This document shows, piece after piece, positions 23,482-31,212 of a stretch of DNA of 50,893 nt. Origin of the DNA: Hyphomicrobiales bacterium (GTDB taxonomy: Bacteria > Pseudomonadota > Alphaproteobacteria > Rhizobiales > Xanthobacteraceae). The DNA lies in NCBI GenBank assembly GCA_027307405.1, contig DAHUXA010000003.1, positions 1-50,893 on the forward strand, in the 5' to 3' direction. Under the pieces are notes generated by a model, which was given only the letters and a program-made list of their open reading frames with translations, made no database searches and was not told where the DNA came from. Each line of letters starts with the position of its first letter. The first letter of the stretch is position 1. The translations under genes and the position numbers were made by a program.

Positions 23482-24758
23482 CACCGCAGCCACCGCACGA
23501 TACCAGCGACTCCATCGACGGCGCATTGGGCGCCGTCGGGAATCTTGCGAGTGGCGTCGAGCACGCCGAGTACCATCGGAATTCCACGCTCTCGTGCAAG
23601 CGATGCAAGATGTGAAGTGGAACCACCAAGCTCAGCAACGACGCCCGAGACCCGAGGCAGGATGTGGCTGAGGGCCGGGCCGGCCACGCGTGTGACCAGC
23701 ACGTCGCCCGGCGCCACCCGTGACAGTTCACATTCGCAATTCACCACGACGGCGCGTCCGGAGCCCCAGCCGATGCCGGCGGGATGGCCGTTCAGGCCGG
23801 GGTGCTGCAGCCAGATTTGATCCGGCACGATTGCTGGCTCCATATGAAGTGGACGCGATTGCAGGAGCCGGAAACCGCCCTCGTCCATCGCCCATTCGAT
23901 CTCAACCGCACCGCCGGCCAGCTGCTCGCATTTGCGCATCAGGCGGCCTAGCGTCACAGCCTCGCCCGCGCTGAGGCATGGCTCGCTGACCAGATTGTCA
24001 GGCACGAGCTGCGGCGCCGCGACCCCGTGTTCGCAGGTATCGCGATGGCCCTTGCGGCCTGCTTCGATGGCACGCAGGAAGCCCGTTTTGCTGAGCACGA
24101 TGCGATCAGGCACCACCTCACCCTGCGCGATCGCCGAGCCAAGCCCCCAGGTCGCGGAAATCAGCATTTGACCTTCGGCGGTCTCGCTCAAACCACCACC
24201 GGAAACACGGGCCGAAACCAGCGGCTGAATCAACACGCCCATCGCCGTGTCCGCCGGAGAGAGCCCGTGGTTGTCCATGTAACGGCGGGCATGCGAGGTC
24301 CATAGCGCCGCCCAGCAAGCCCGCACTGCGGTCAGAAATTCCGTTTCGTCGGAAAGGCCGAGAAAGCTTTCGAACTGGCCGGCAAAATTGGCGCCTTTGC
24401 GATCTTCGATCAGCGCTGACGAGCGCACGACACCAAGCGGGGTTTTCTCGCGCTGCTTGTGCCAAGCCAAGAGCAGCGGCTCGAGAATCCCGGGCGCGAT
24501 CGGGCGCTCGTAAAGAGCGAGCCGGATCTGGATCGAGATCCGGCGCGAGGCCGGCAGGTCCGCCTCATTGTATTGTTGCAGTAAATCCTCGATGCCGAGT
24601 TGGTGCAGCTGATGTCGATAGGCATCGGCCGTCAGCGCAAAGCCCCCGGGCGTCGGCAGGCCGGCCTGCGTCAACGCTGCAAGATTGGCTGCCTTCGGGC
24701 CAACCCGTTCGGGGTCGACCGCAAAAGGATCATCTAGGGGAAGAATGAATGCGGTCAT
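23481..24758 (-). CDS. Two-domain ATP-grasp/phosphohistidine phosphotransferase (PEP synthase-like, lacking the PEP domain)
   Basis: The 425-residue protein looks like the N-terminal two-thirds of PEP synthase. An ATP-grasp domain (about 10-304) carries Lys22 in VGPKAANLAAL, Arg112 in VVRSSALIED followed by NFAGQFESFL, and the ATP-grasp end EIEWAMDEGGFRLLQSRPL. A swivelling phosphohistidine domain (about 335-425) follows, with His383 in GGSTSHLASLARERGIP. It stops there: the PEP/pyruvate TIM barrel of PEP synthase and the middle substrate domain of rifampin phosphotransferase are both missing. The phosphate acceptor is therefore unknown and may be bound by a partner protein, as in the split phenylphosphate synthase. 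The start is uncertain: ATG 24758 has no clear Shine-Dalgarno, and GTG 24782 with GAGG four bases upstream is an alternative giving 433 residues. The downstream gene overlaps by one base. Confidence 0.87.
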   Translation of the reverse strand: MTAFILPLDDPFAVDPERVGPKAANLAALTQAGLPTPGGFALTADAYRHQLHQLGIEDLLQQYNEADLPASRRISIQIRLALYERPIAPGILEPLLLAWHKQREKTPLGVVRSSALIEDRKGANFAGQFESFLGLSDETEFLTAVRACWAALWTSHARRYMDNHGLSPADTAMGVLIQPLVSARVSGGGLSETAEGQMLISATWGLGSAIAQGEVVPDRIVLSKTGFLRAIEAGRKGHRDTCEHGVAAPQLVPDNLVSEPCLSAGEAVTLGRLMRKCEQLAGGAVEIEWAMDEGGFRLLQSRPLHMEPAIVPDQIWLQHPGLNGHPAGIGWGSGRAVVVNCECELSRVAPGDVLVTRVAGPALSHILPRVSGVVAELGGSTSHLASLARERGIPMVLGVLDATRKIPDGAQCAVDGVAGIVRWLR

Positions 24759-24806
24759 ATATACCAACGTCTCGGCGGCCACACAGCCTCGGCGTGCAAG
24801 TGCCCG

Positions 24807-26075
24807 CTACTTCACATGATCCCCATAACCCGGAAGTGGGTCGACAACTGTGATCTGCTTCACAGGGAAGTTTGAAACGATCTCGATGTCGTTTTTCTTC
24901 ACGATCAGCATTTCCTCGATGCGCACGCCGTAGCGGAAACGCTTGCCGTGCTGCGTCTCGAGCGCGAAGGTCATGCCTTCCAGGATTTCGACCGGATGGT
25001 CGAGCGACCAGATGCGCGAGATCACCGGTGGATCGTATTGCGCAAGCCCAAGGCCGTGGCCCCAAAGGTTGGCGGCGGCCTGGTCTTCGTCCTCGTAGCC
25101 CCAGGTTTCCATTGCCGAAGGCCACTTCAACGCGATGTCACGCGTGGTGGCACCGACCCGCACCGCGCCGATCGAGTCATAAAGCCATTCAAGTGCGGTG
25201 GCGTAAGTATCCTTCTGCTCTTTGCTGGGCTCCTTGCCGACACAGTAAGTGCGGTAATAACACGATTTGTAGCCATTCCAGGTGAGCGCGGCCAAATCCA
25301 TGAACACGATGTCGCCGGGCTGAATGATGCGGTCCGAAAAGTTACGCCAATTCGGCCAGGTGTTCGGACCCGATGATACGATCACATCCTCGACGTCTTC
25401 CATGCCGGGAATGTTGTAGAGATATTCCATCAGGTGCGCGGTCACCTGATTTTCGGTGATGCCCGGGCGCAGGAATTTCATGCATTCCCAGTGCGTAGCA
25501 TCGCCGATCGCTCCGACGATTCGGAAACATTCCTGCTCGTCCGGGCTTTTGACCGCGCGTGCTTCCATCATCGGAGTCATGCCGTCGACCCAGTTGATGT
25601 TATTCTCCTTGAAGATGTTGATCATGTTGATGTCGATGAAGTCGACGCCGAGCTTCTGGCCGGCAACGCCGTTTTCCTTCATCGCTTGCAACACCGCCTT
25701 GGTGAATTTTGTCACCTGTTGAGTCGAGGCGGGGCCGGCAGCGCCTTTGATCCAGGCGAATGAATGACGCACGTTTTCTTTCGGCAGCCACGGCGAATGG
25801 CGTTCGATCTGGAAGCCGAGGTCACCTTGCTCGAAAAGAATCGGCCGCCCGTCGCCGCACAACATGGCGTAACGCAAACCCGGCTTGAGCCGATTCCAGC
25901 CCGGCGTGAGCGTGCCAGTGATGTAGCGGACGTTCTCGTCGTACATGCACAGCATGGCGCCGAGCCCGTGCTTCTTCATCATGGTGCGTGCGCGCTCAAT
26001 GCGGTATTCGCGCAACCGGTCCCAATTGACCCGCTGCTGCCAATCCATGCCGGCAATGCCGAAATTTGCTCCCAT
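24807..26075 (-). CDS. M24 metallopeptidase-fold protein with altered metal site
   Basis: The 422-residue protein has the two-domain creatinase/prolidase architecture: an N-terminal creatinase-like domain (about 20-170, starting LREYRIERARTMMKKHGLGA) and a C-terminal pitta-bread domain. The metal-ligand pattern is Asp260 (FMDLAALTW), His340 (WGHGLGLA), Glu373 (FALETQHG) and Glu387 (VRIEEML). The second Asp of the pattern, normally in GYxSDxTRT, is Cys272 here (GYKSCYYRTY). The site is thus not that of a standard dimetal aminopeptidase, so the enzyme could be a creatinase-like hydrolase or a lyase; the DddP dimethylsulfoniopropionate lyase belongs to this fold. It is the first gene of the minus-strand operon and is divergent from a LysR regulator. 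Confidence 0.9.
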   Translation of the reverse strand: MGANFGIAGMDWQQRVNWDRLREYRIERARTMMKKHGLGAMLCMYDENVRYITGTLTPGWNRLKPGLRYAMLCGDGRPILFEQGDLGFQIERHSPWLPKENVRHSFAWIKGAAGPASTQQVTKFTKAVLQAMKENGVAGQKLGVDFIDINMINIFKENNINWVDGMTPMMEARAVKSPDEQECFRIVGAIGDATHWECMKFLRPGITENQVTAHLMEYLYNIPGMEDVEDVIVSSGPNTWPNWRNFSDRIIQPGDIVFMDLAALTWNGYKSCYYRTYCVGKEPSKEQKDTYATALEWLYDSIGAVRVGATTRDIALKWPSAMETWGYEDEDQAAANLWGHGLGLAQYDPPVISRIWSLDHPVEILEGMTFALETQHGKRFRYGVRIEEMLIVKKNDIEIVSNFPVKQITVVDPLPGYGDHVK

Positions 26076-26178
26076 GGCCGTCCCTCCCCGACCGGCGCCT
26101 TCGCGCGCCCGTTACTGTTGGTTGAAATCCTAAGCCGGTTGGCACCTAAAGCCGAAATAATATATTCTGCGTTCGGCC

Positions 26179-26193
26179 ATTAGATTTTCTAAT
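26179..26193. promoter_or_regulatory. Palindromic candidate LysR operator
   Basis: A perfect inverted repeat, ATTAGA-TTT-TCTAAT, sits 22 bp before the lysR start in the 139-bp divergent spacer between the M24 operon and the LysR gene. It contains the T-N11-A pattern with dyad symmetry that LysR-type regulators usually bind, and its AT-rich make-up stands out from the surrounding GC-rich DNA. Its position fits autoregulation plus control of the divergent operon. Confidence 0.65.
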
Positions 26194-26214
26194 AGCCCGG
26201 TATTTGAGGTCCAA

Positions 26215-27177
26215 ATGGCGAATATCCCGCTGCGGCAAATCCGCGCCGTCATCGCGGTCTGCGAAGAGGGCTCTTTCACGCGCGCAGCACAGCGGGAAAA
26301 CGCCACCCAATCAGGCATTTCTCAGCATGTCGCAGCGGTCGAGCGCACCCTCAAAGTCAAACTGTTCGAGCGGACCACCGGCGGAATTACGCCGACACCG
26401 GCGGGCCTGCGCTACTACAAACGCTGCGTGGAGGCCGTCGGCACGCTCGAGCATGCCGCCGAGGAAGCGCGCTCGTTCGCCGGCGAAGTCACGGGTGACC
26501 TGCGCATCGGGCTGATGCCGACATTCACGCGCGCGGTGCTGGCGCCGGTGCTGGACGATTTTGTGCCTCGCTGCCCGGAAGTACGCCTGCACATCGTCGA
26601 AGGTTACAGTGCGCTACTTACGGAAATGGTGCTCGACGACCTGCTCGATTTCGCAGTCGTACCAGCCTTCGAAGGCACCATCGGGCTGAAATCGCGCATG
26701 TTGGTGCGTGATCGCGAGATGATGATTTCCGGCCCGCGCGCCGGATTTACTCCGCTTGCGCCGCTGCGGCTGGCCGAATGCCCTCCTCTCAAGATCGTTG
26801 TTCCAGGCCCCGACAACATCCGCCGCCGCAATCTCGAAACCTATTTTCAGGCTCACGGCGTCGAGATTGCCGCAATGCTGGAGATGGACGCGATGATCGC
26901 AACGCTCGAGTTCGTCGCGCGCTCCAACTGGGTGACCATTCTTCCAAGTGTGATCTCGGTCAATGATATTGGCCGTGGCGAGCTGATCGTCAATCCAATT
27001 GCTGATCCGGAGCTGCACGCGGAATTCGTGGTCGTGCAACCGACACGGCGAACCCTGTCAACGCAGGCCCGCCTCTTTCTGCAACGCTTCGAAGCAGAGG
27101 TCGCGCACATTCACCAAGTTTGGAATCGGGCGATCGCCCCGGTGCGACCCGGTAATTTGCGCGCAGCAAATTCATAG
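26215..27177 (+). CDS. LysR-family transcriptional regulator
   Basis: The 320-residue protein has the LysR winged helix-turn-helix at residues about 5-65 (IRAVIAVCEEGSFTRAA, then GISQHVAAVERTLKVKLFER) and a C-terminal effector-binding domain resembling periplasmic binding folds. GAGG lies five bases before the ATG. It is divergent from the M24-led operon with a palindrome between them, so it probably controls that operon in response to an unidentified metabolite. A 7-bp inverted repeat follows its stop (27178-27196). Confidence 0.95.
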   Translation: MANIPLRQIRAVIAVCEEGSFTRAAQRENATQSGISQHVAAVERTLKVKLFERTTGGITPTPAGLRYYKRCVEAVGTLEHAAEEARSFAGEVTGDLRIGLMPTFTRAVLAPVLDDFVPRCPEVRLHIVEGYSALLTEMVLDDLLDFAVVPAFEGTIGLKSRMLVRDREMMISGPRAGFTPLAPLRLAECPPLKIVVPGPDNIRRRNLETYFQAHGVEIAAMLEMDAMIATLEFVARSNWVTILPSVISVNDIGRGELIVNPIADPELHAEFVVVQPTRRTLSTQARLFLQRFEAEVAHIHQVWNRAIAPVRPGNLRAANS

Positions 27178-27494
27178 CGAGCTGTCGCGCAGCTCGGTGG
27201 TATTCGTTAGCCGCAATTTCGGTGGTCGCTCGTTACCATCAGCGGCACCCGCGTTCCACATTTTCGACTAGCTTCCGACCAACTAAAGCCCGTTGACCTA
27301 ATCCATAATCCCTTCAGCGAGACATTTGCCGAATGGGGACGGGGCGATGGACGCTTTTTGGTCGACGCGTGGGGGTCGCGGTCGCTGCCTGCTCCTGATC
27401 ATCCCAGCATCTGAGAGATGTTTACTGGTTCGGCAACACCAGAGTTCGTTCGTATTTGTCGTGTCGAGTTGGCTAACCGTGCAGGGAGTTCAGT
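27178..27494. other. Intergenic stretch with a post-lysR hairpin and otherwise no clear feature
   Basis: This 317-bp region begins with a perfect stem CGAGCTG/CAGCTCG around a five-base loop (27178-27196), immediately after the lysR stop codon, without a T-run. The remainder has no coding frame that looks real, no recognisable RNA gene and no clear promoter. It presumably holds the promoter of the membrane protein at 27495. Confidence 0.5.
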
Positions 27495-27965
27495 ATGAGT
27501 GGCTCAAACCAACAGAACGATCCCAACAACCTACCTTACACGGCGCGTCGTCCGAGTAATCGTGTCAGCACTTTGCGCGTAACTCGGTTGCGTTCGGGTG
27601 ACGGCAAGCAGTCGATACCGACTGCCTCTCTCAAACGACCCTCTTTCGAGCCGCGAGCTTATGACAGAGGACCGCTCCCTTACGACAGAGGCTCCCTCTC
27701 AGATCGCCTGCCTGAAGTCTTGCGCAGGCCGGAGCCTGACGTCATGCAATCGCTCTTGCGTGCAAGCCAACGTGCCCGAAAAAATCAGGTGCTTGCCCTC
27801 GCCATCCGCTTTGCGGCAGTGGCCGGCCTCGCCGCCGGAATTGCATCCGTGTACGTCGTGAACTTTACCGGATTGCCCAGTCCGCACGCAGTTACCGAAG
27901 CTGCGGATACCACGCAAAATGTAACCTCGATGGAGCCAGCCCAAAAAACCATTGCTCCAAAATAA
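27495..27965 (+). CDS. Single-span membrane protein of unknown function
   Basis: The 156-residue protein has a long polar, Pro/Arg/Ser-rich N-terminal region (about 1-95) with a short internal repeat (YDRGPLP, YDRGSLS at residues about 56-69). A basic segment (RASQRARKNQ) is followed by one hydrophobic helix near residues 98-125 (AIRFAAVAGLAAGIASVYVV) and a short tail, suggesting a cytoplasmic N-terminus. GGGAG lies six bases before the ATG. I do not recognise a characterised family; similar disordered plus one-helix proteins are seen in Bradyrhizobium-like genomes. It converges on the oxidoreductase operon at 28039. Confidence 0.75.
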   Translation: MSGSNQQNDPNNLPYTARRPSNRVSTLRVTRLRSGDGKQSIPTASLKRPSFEPRAYDRGPLPYDRGSLSDRLPEVLRRPEPDVMQSLLRASQRARKNQVLALAIRFAAVAGLAAGIASVYVVNFTGLPSPHAVTEAADTTQNVTSMEPAQKTIAPK

Positions 27966-28038
27966 TCGCCGCTGAAGGGATGACGAAAAAAGTACGTCTC
28001 GGAACACTGATTTCCGAGGAATGAATGTGGCAGTAAAG

Positions 28039-29013
28039 TTAGACTGCCATCCAGGCTCCGTTCGCATCGGCTGACTTGAACACCGCCTCCAGCGCGGCGG
28101 CGGTTTGTAAAATGCCTGTTGCCGGGATTGGGAACGTGCCCTGCCCAAGCGCTGCCTTCGCGAAATAATCGAGGTTGCGGCCGAGATGATTGTCGGCGGG
28201 CCGGTCGATAACTTCGGGTTCCTTGCCGGCGCGGCGCACAATCGCGCGCGTTTCGCTGACACTCTCCGCCCAGCAGTTCTCGCCGAAAACAGCAATGCGC
28301 CAGGCGAAGGGTGTCTTCATGGTGGTGCCAAGTGCGCCGGTAGCGCCATTCTCGAACTCAACCAGTGCCGCGGTCGTGTCGCCGGTCGGGAGCTTGAGCA
28401 CGCGCGCCTTTGATAGCGCACTGATGCGCTTCATCGGACCGACAATATCCCTGAAGCAGTCGAGCACATGGATTCCCATGCCAGTCATGCCGCCAGCCCG
28501 GCTTTCTTCCGCGCGCAGCCGCCAACTGTCGGCCGGATAATCCGCGAGCCAGTCGTGACTATAGTTGCCCTCCGCGTGCATGATCGTGCCGAAATCGCCG
28601 GCCTCCTTGAGCCCTGCCAAAACCCGCATCGATGGCATCAGCCGGAAATGATGGCCGACGCCAACCACAATGCCGGCCCGCCGGCAGGCGTCGAGTGCAG
28701 CCTGCGCATCGGCCTTCGTGAGCGCGAACGGTTTCTCGCAATAAATGTGTTTGCCGGTCGCAGCGATCGCTTCTACCTGCGCGCGGTGCTTGGTGTGCGG
28801 GGTCGCGAGCACCACTGCTTGAATCGACTGGTCGGCCAACACGTCGTCGATCGAAGTCCCAAGCACGATTTGGTGCTCCGCGGCGAAATCACGTATTGCA
28901 TCGGGCTCGAGCGTGATGCCCCGCGCGAAGCGCAACGGCGCGCCGAAGTCACGCGCCGCCTTTACCAGCGTTTTGCCCCACCAACCGAGACCGACAATTG
29001 CAGTGTTGAGCAT
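28039..29013 (-). CDS. Gfo/Idh/MocA-family oxidoreductase
   Basis: The 324-residue NAD(P)-dependent oxidoreductase starts MLNTAIVGLGWWGKTLVKAA, the usual Rossmann loop, and carries the family's catalytic EKPFALT (KP motif) and GVGHHFRLMPSM (HH near the strand). Members oxidise sugars, inositols or other cyclic alcohols; the substrate here is unknown. ATG 29013 is used although the Shine-Dalgarno is weak, because the family N-terminus begins there; the frame is open to 29178 inside the neighbour gene. It is the last gene of the minus-strand operon 31059-28039, 11 bp after the GST gene. Confidence 0.92.
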   Translation of the reverse strand: MLNTAIVGLGWWGKTLVKAARDFGAPLRFARGITLEPDAIRDFAAEHQIVLGTSIDDVLADQSIQAVVLATPHTKHRAQVEAIAATGKHIYCEKPFALTKADAQAALDACRRAGIVVGVGHHFRLMPSMRVLAGLKEAGDFGTIMHAEGNYSHDWLADYPADSWRLRAEESRAGGMTGMGIHVLDCFRDIVGPMKRISALSKARVLKLPTGDTTAALVEFENGATGALGTTMKTPFAWRIAVFGENCWAESVSETRAIVRRAGKEPEVIDRPADNHLGRNLDYFAKAALGQGTFPIPATGILQTAAALEAVFKSADANGAWMAV

Positions 29014-29024
29014 ACTGACCCGAA

Positions 29025-29675
29025 TTACGCTGCGGCCGGCGCGCCGGGCTGTTTCAGTGGATGTGCGCGCGCGAATGCATCGTTCTTCATGCAAGCCCCG
29101 GCAATGCGGGCCACCCTCGAATATGGCGCCAGGTCGACCTTGAAGAAGTTCGCGCCGGCGACCTGACTGGCCACGCAAATGTCTGCCATTGTGATCTGGT
29201 CACCCTGGCAATACGTACCAGTTTCTTTCTCCGTCGAAAGATGCTCCTCCAGTGCACTCAGCGCCGCCTGGTGCCAATGCTGGGCCCATTTCATCACGCC
29301 TGCCTCATCGACTTTAAATTCATGCGCCAGATATTCGCGCACGCGCGGCACGATCAACGGATGTGAATCGCAGGCCACAATTTGCGAGAGCCCACGTACG
29401 CGTGCGCGCGCTTTCGGCTCCTTCGGCATCAGCGGCGGATTAGGGTGCGTCTCGTCGAGGTATTCGATAATTGCCAATGATTCGAATAGCGCCGGACCAT
29501 CGCCGTCGACCAATGCCGGAATAGCCATCATCGGATTGACCGCACGAAATTTCGGCTCGCGCTGGTGACCCTTCAGCAAATTGACTTCAATCACCTCGGG
29601 CGTGAGGCCCTTGAGATTGAGCGCGATGCGCACCCGGTAGGTCGCCAGTGAGCGCCAGAACGAAAACAGTTTCAC
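29025..29675 (-). CDS. Zeta-class glutathione S-transferase (maleylacetoacetate isomerase-like)
   Basis: The 216-residue protein has an N-terminal thioredoxin-like domain and the helical C-terminal domain. The start VKLFSFWRSLATYRVRIALNLKGL matches zeta GST/maleylacetoacetate isomerase layout; NPMMAIPALVDGD carries the cis-proline and LFESLAIIEYLDE the glutathione-binding Glu-Ser pair. The catalytic loop, SSCS in classical zeta GSTs, is SLAT here, so the second Ser and the Cys are gone. It may still isomerise maleylacetoacetate or maleylpyruvate, or act on another substrate. GTG 29675 is chosen: GGAGG sits five bases upstream, and the longer frame to 29789 has no family support. Confidence 0.9.
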   Translation of the reverse strand: MKLFSFWRSLATYRVRIALNLKGLTPEVIEVNLLKGHQREPKFRAVNPMMAIPALVDGDGPALFESLAIIEYLDETHPNPPLMPKEPKARARVRGLSQIVACDSHPLIVPRVREYLAHEFKVDEAGVMKWAQHWHQAALSALEEHLSTEKETGTYCQGDQITMADICVASQVAGANFFKVDLAPYSRVARIAGACMKNDAFARAHPLKQPGAPAAA

Positions 29676-29718
29676 GATTGCCTCCCTGATTTTTCCGCCA
29701 GACCGGCGTATCGGCGTA

Positions 29719-30159
29719 TTATTTCTTGGTACCCCCCGGATCGGCTTTAAGTCCCGCCGCTTCGATGCCGGCGACCGCGATGATCTCATCGTTGTCGCCA
29801 GTGTCGCCGGAAATGCCGATGGCGCCGAGAACGCGGTTGTCGGAGCCCCGGATCAACACTCCGCCCGGGTTGGGCACCAGCCGCCCACCGCTCGCCGCCG
29901 CAATTGCGGTGAGAAAGTTCGGGTTCTGCGCTGCGCGCTCCATCATGGTGCGCGAGCCCCAACCCATGCCGAGGGCGCCATAGGCTTTGCCGACGGCAAC
30001 TTCGAAGCGGATGATGCCGGAGCCGTCCTCGCGCTTGGCGCAGACGAGATGACCGCCAGTGTCGAGCACCACGACCGTCTGCGGCATTTGCTTGAGTTCG
30101 CGCGCCTTCTTCAGGGTGGCATCGACAATGCTCGAGGCCTGAGCGAGCGTTACAGACAT
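29719..30159 (-). CDS. GlcG/HbpS-family (DUF336) protein
   Basis: The 146-residue protein belongs to the GlcG/HbpS family, small proteins that bind haem or other ligands or help oxidative enzymes. Typical stretches are VVVLDTGGHLVCAKREDGS (near 30-48), VAVGKAYGALGM (56-67), and GGVLIRGSDNRVLGAIGISG (near 98-117). The ATG at 30159 is chosen because AAAGGAG lies seven bases upstream; the preceding ATG at 30165 is too close to it. It is the second gene of a four-gene operon behind a 3-hydroxyisobutyrate-dehydrogenase-like gene. The precise role is unknown. Confidence 0.9.
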   Translation of the reverse strand: MSVTLAQASSIVDATLKKARELKQMPQTVVVLDTGGHLVCAKREDGSGIIRFEVAVGKAYGALGMGWGSRTMMERAAQNPNFLTAIAAASGGRLVPNPGGVLIRGSDNRVLGAIGISGDTGDNDEIIAVAGIEAAGLKADPGGTKK

Positions 30160-30171
30160 ACGCATACTCCT

Positions 30172-31059
30172 TTAGGATTTCTTTCGACTGGCCCAATACA
30201 CGGACATCCGCGAGCCGTCCCCGCCGCCGAAGCCATGCTGGGTTGCGTCCTCAAAACCCGTCAGTGCCGCCTTCGTAACGCGCATGTCGGCACCCTTTGA
30301 TTCCCCCGTCTCGACCATTGTGCGCAAATCCTTCACACCGTTTGCGATGCTGAACGTGGTCGGCCCGGGATCGCGCCCCTCGAACATAGTCACGATCATG
30401 TCCGCACGATTCTTCAGCGCCGGGTTGGCGCCATTGGTATCGACGAACAAATCAAGCAGGCGCTTCGGCTCCCAGCCGACATCGCGCGCGATGGCGAAAG
30501 CCTCGCCATAGGCCTGCCAGGCAACCATCAGCGGCAGATTGATCGCGAGTTTCATCGATGAGCCGGTGCCGACCGGCCCGCAATGCTCGAGCCTGCGGCA
30601 CAGCTGACTAAGGATTGGCTTGGCGCGTTCGGCGTCTGCCGGCTCTGCGCCCATCAGTCCCAGCAGCTTTCCCTGGCGGGCCGGCGCGGTCGATCCCCCG
30701 ACCGGGCATTCCACCATCGCGGCGCCTTTGGCGCGCACCTTGGGTGCAAGCGCGAGCGGCACCTTCGGCGGCACGGTGCTCATTTCAATGAGCAGTTTGC
30801 CTTTGACGTCGCCCGACAACAGGCCTTTTGGGCCATTGTAAACTGCATCGATCGCCGCGCCGTCAGTGAGCATTGTGATCGTCGCCTCGACTGCACTCAT
30901 AAGATCGGCGGGCGTCGCGGCCACCTTGGCGCCGGCATCCACCAATGGTTTGGTTTTCCCGGGTGTGCGATTCCACACCGTCACCTCGTGGCCGACTTCC
31001 ATGAGCCGAGCGGCAACCGCCGCGCCCATGACCCCGAGACCTGCAACCCCAATTCGCAT
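30172..31059 (-). CDS. 3-hydroxyisobutyrate dehydrogenase-family NAD(P)-dependent oxidoreductase
   Basis: The 295-residue beta-hydroxyacid dehydrogenase has the Rossmann loop GVAGLGVMGAAVAARL (residues 4-19), the substrate loop ECPVGGSTAPARQG (117-130) and catalytic Lys170 (GTGSSMKLAINL). AGGAGG is upstream of ATG 31059 at ideal spacing; the frame is open to 31101 but the family start is at 31059. It opens the four-gene operon that runs to 28039 and is divergent from a second member of the family at 31213. Its substrate (tartronate semialdehyde, hydroxyisobutyrate, or another 3-hydroxy acid) cannot be told. Confidence 0.93.
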   Translation of the reverse strand: MRIGVAGLGVMGAAVAARLMEVGHEVTVWNRTPGKTKPLVDAGAKVAATPADLMSAVEATITMLTDGAAIDAVYNGPKGLLSGDVKGKLLIEMSTVPPKVPLALAPKVRAKGAAMVECPVGGSTAPARQGKLLGLMGAEPADAERAKPILSQLCRRLEHCGPVGTGSSMKLAINLPLMVAWQAYGEAFAIARDVGWEPKRLLDLFVDTNGANPALKNRADMIVTMFEGRDPGPTTFSIANGVKDLRTMVETGESKGADMRVTKAALTGFEDATQHGFGGGDGSRMSVYWASRKKS

Positions 31060-31212
31060 GACTCCTCCTTCGATCTTTTGCCGCCGACGATAGGCGATCA
31101 TGGCCGCGCTTGAAAGCGGCCTTGCACCTTAGCGCGACTCGACAGCCCCACACCCAACGCATAAGACGGGGATGGCAAGCATTGGTGCGATTCCGCATCG
31201 AGGAGAGGATGA

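Noticed and set aside
27326-27559. A 77-residue plus-strand frame before the membrane protein
   Set aside because: It overlaps the start of the gene at 27495 in another frame and has no ribosome-binding site or family similarity.
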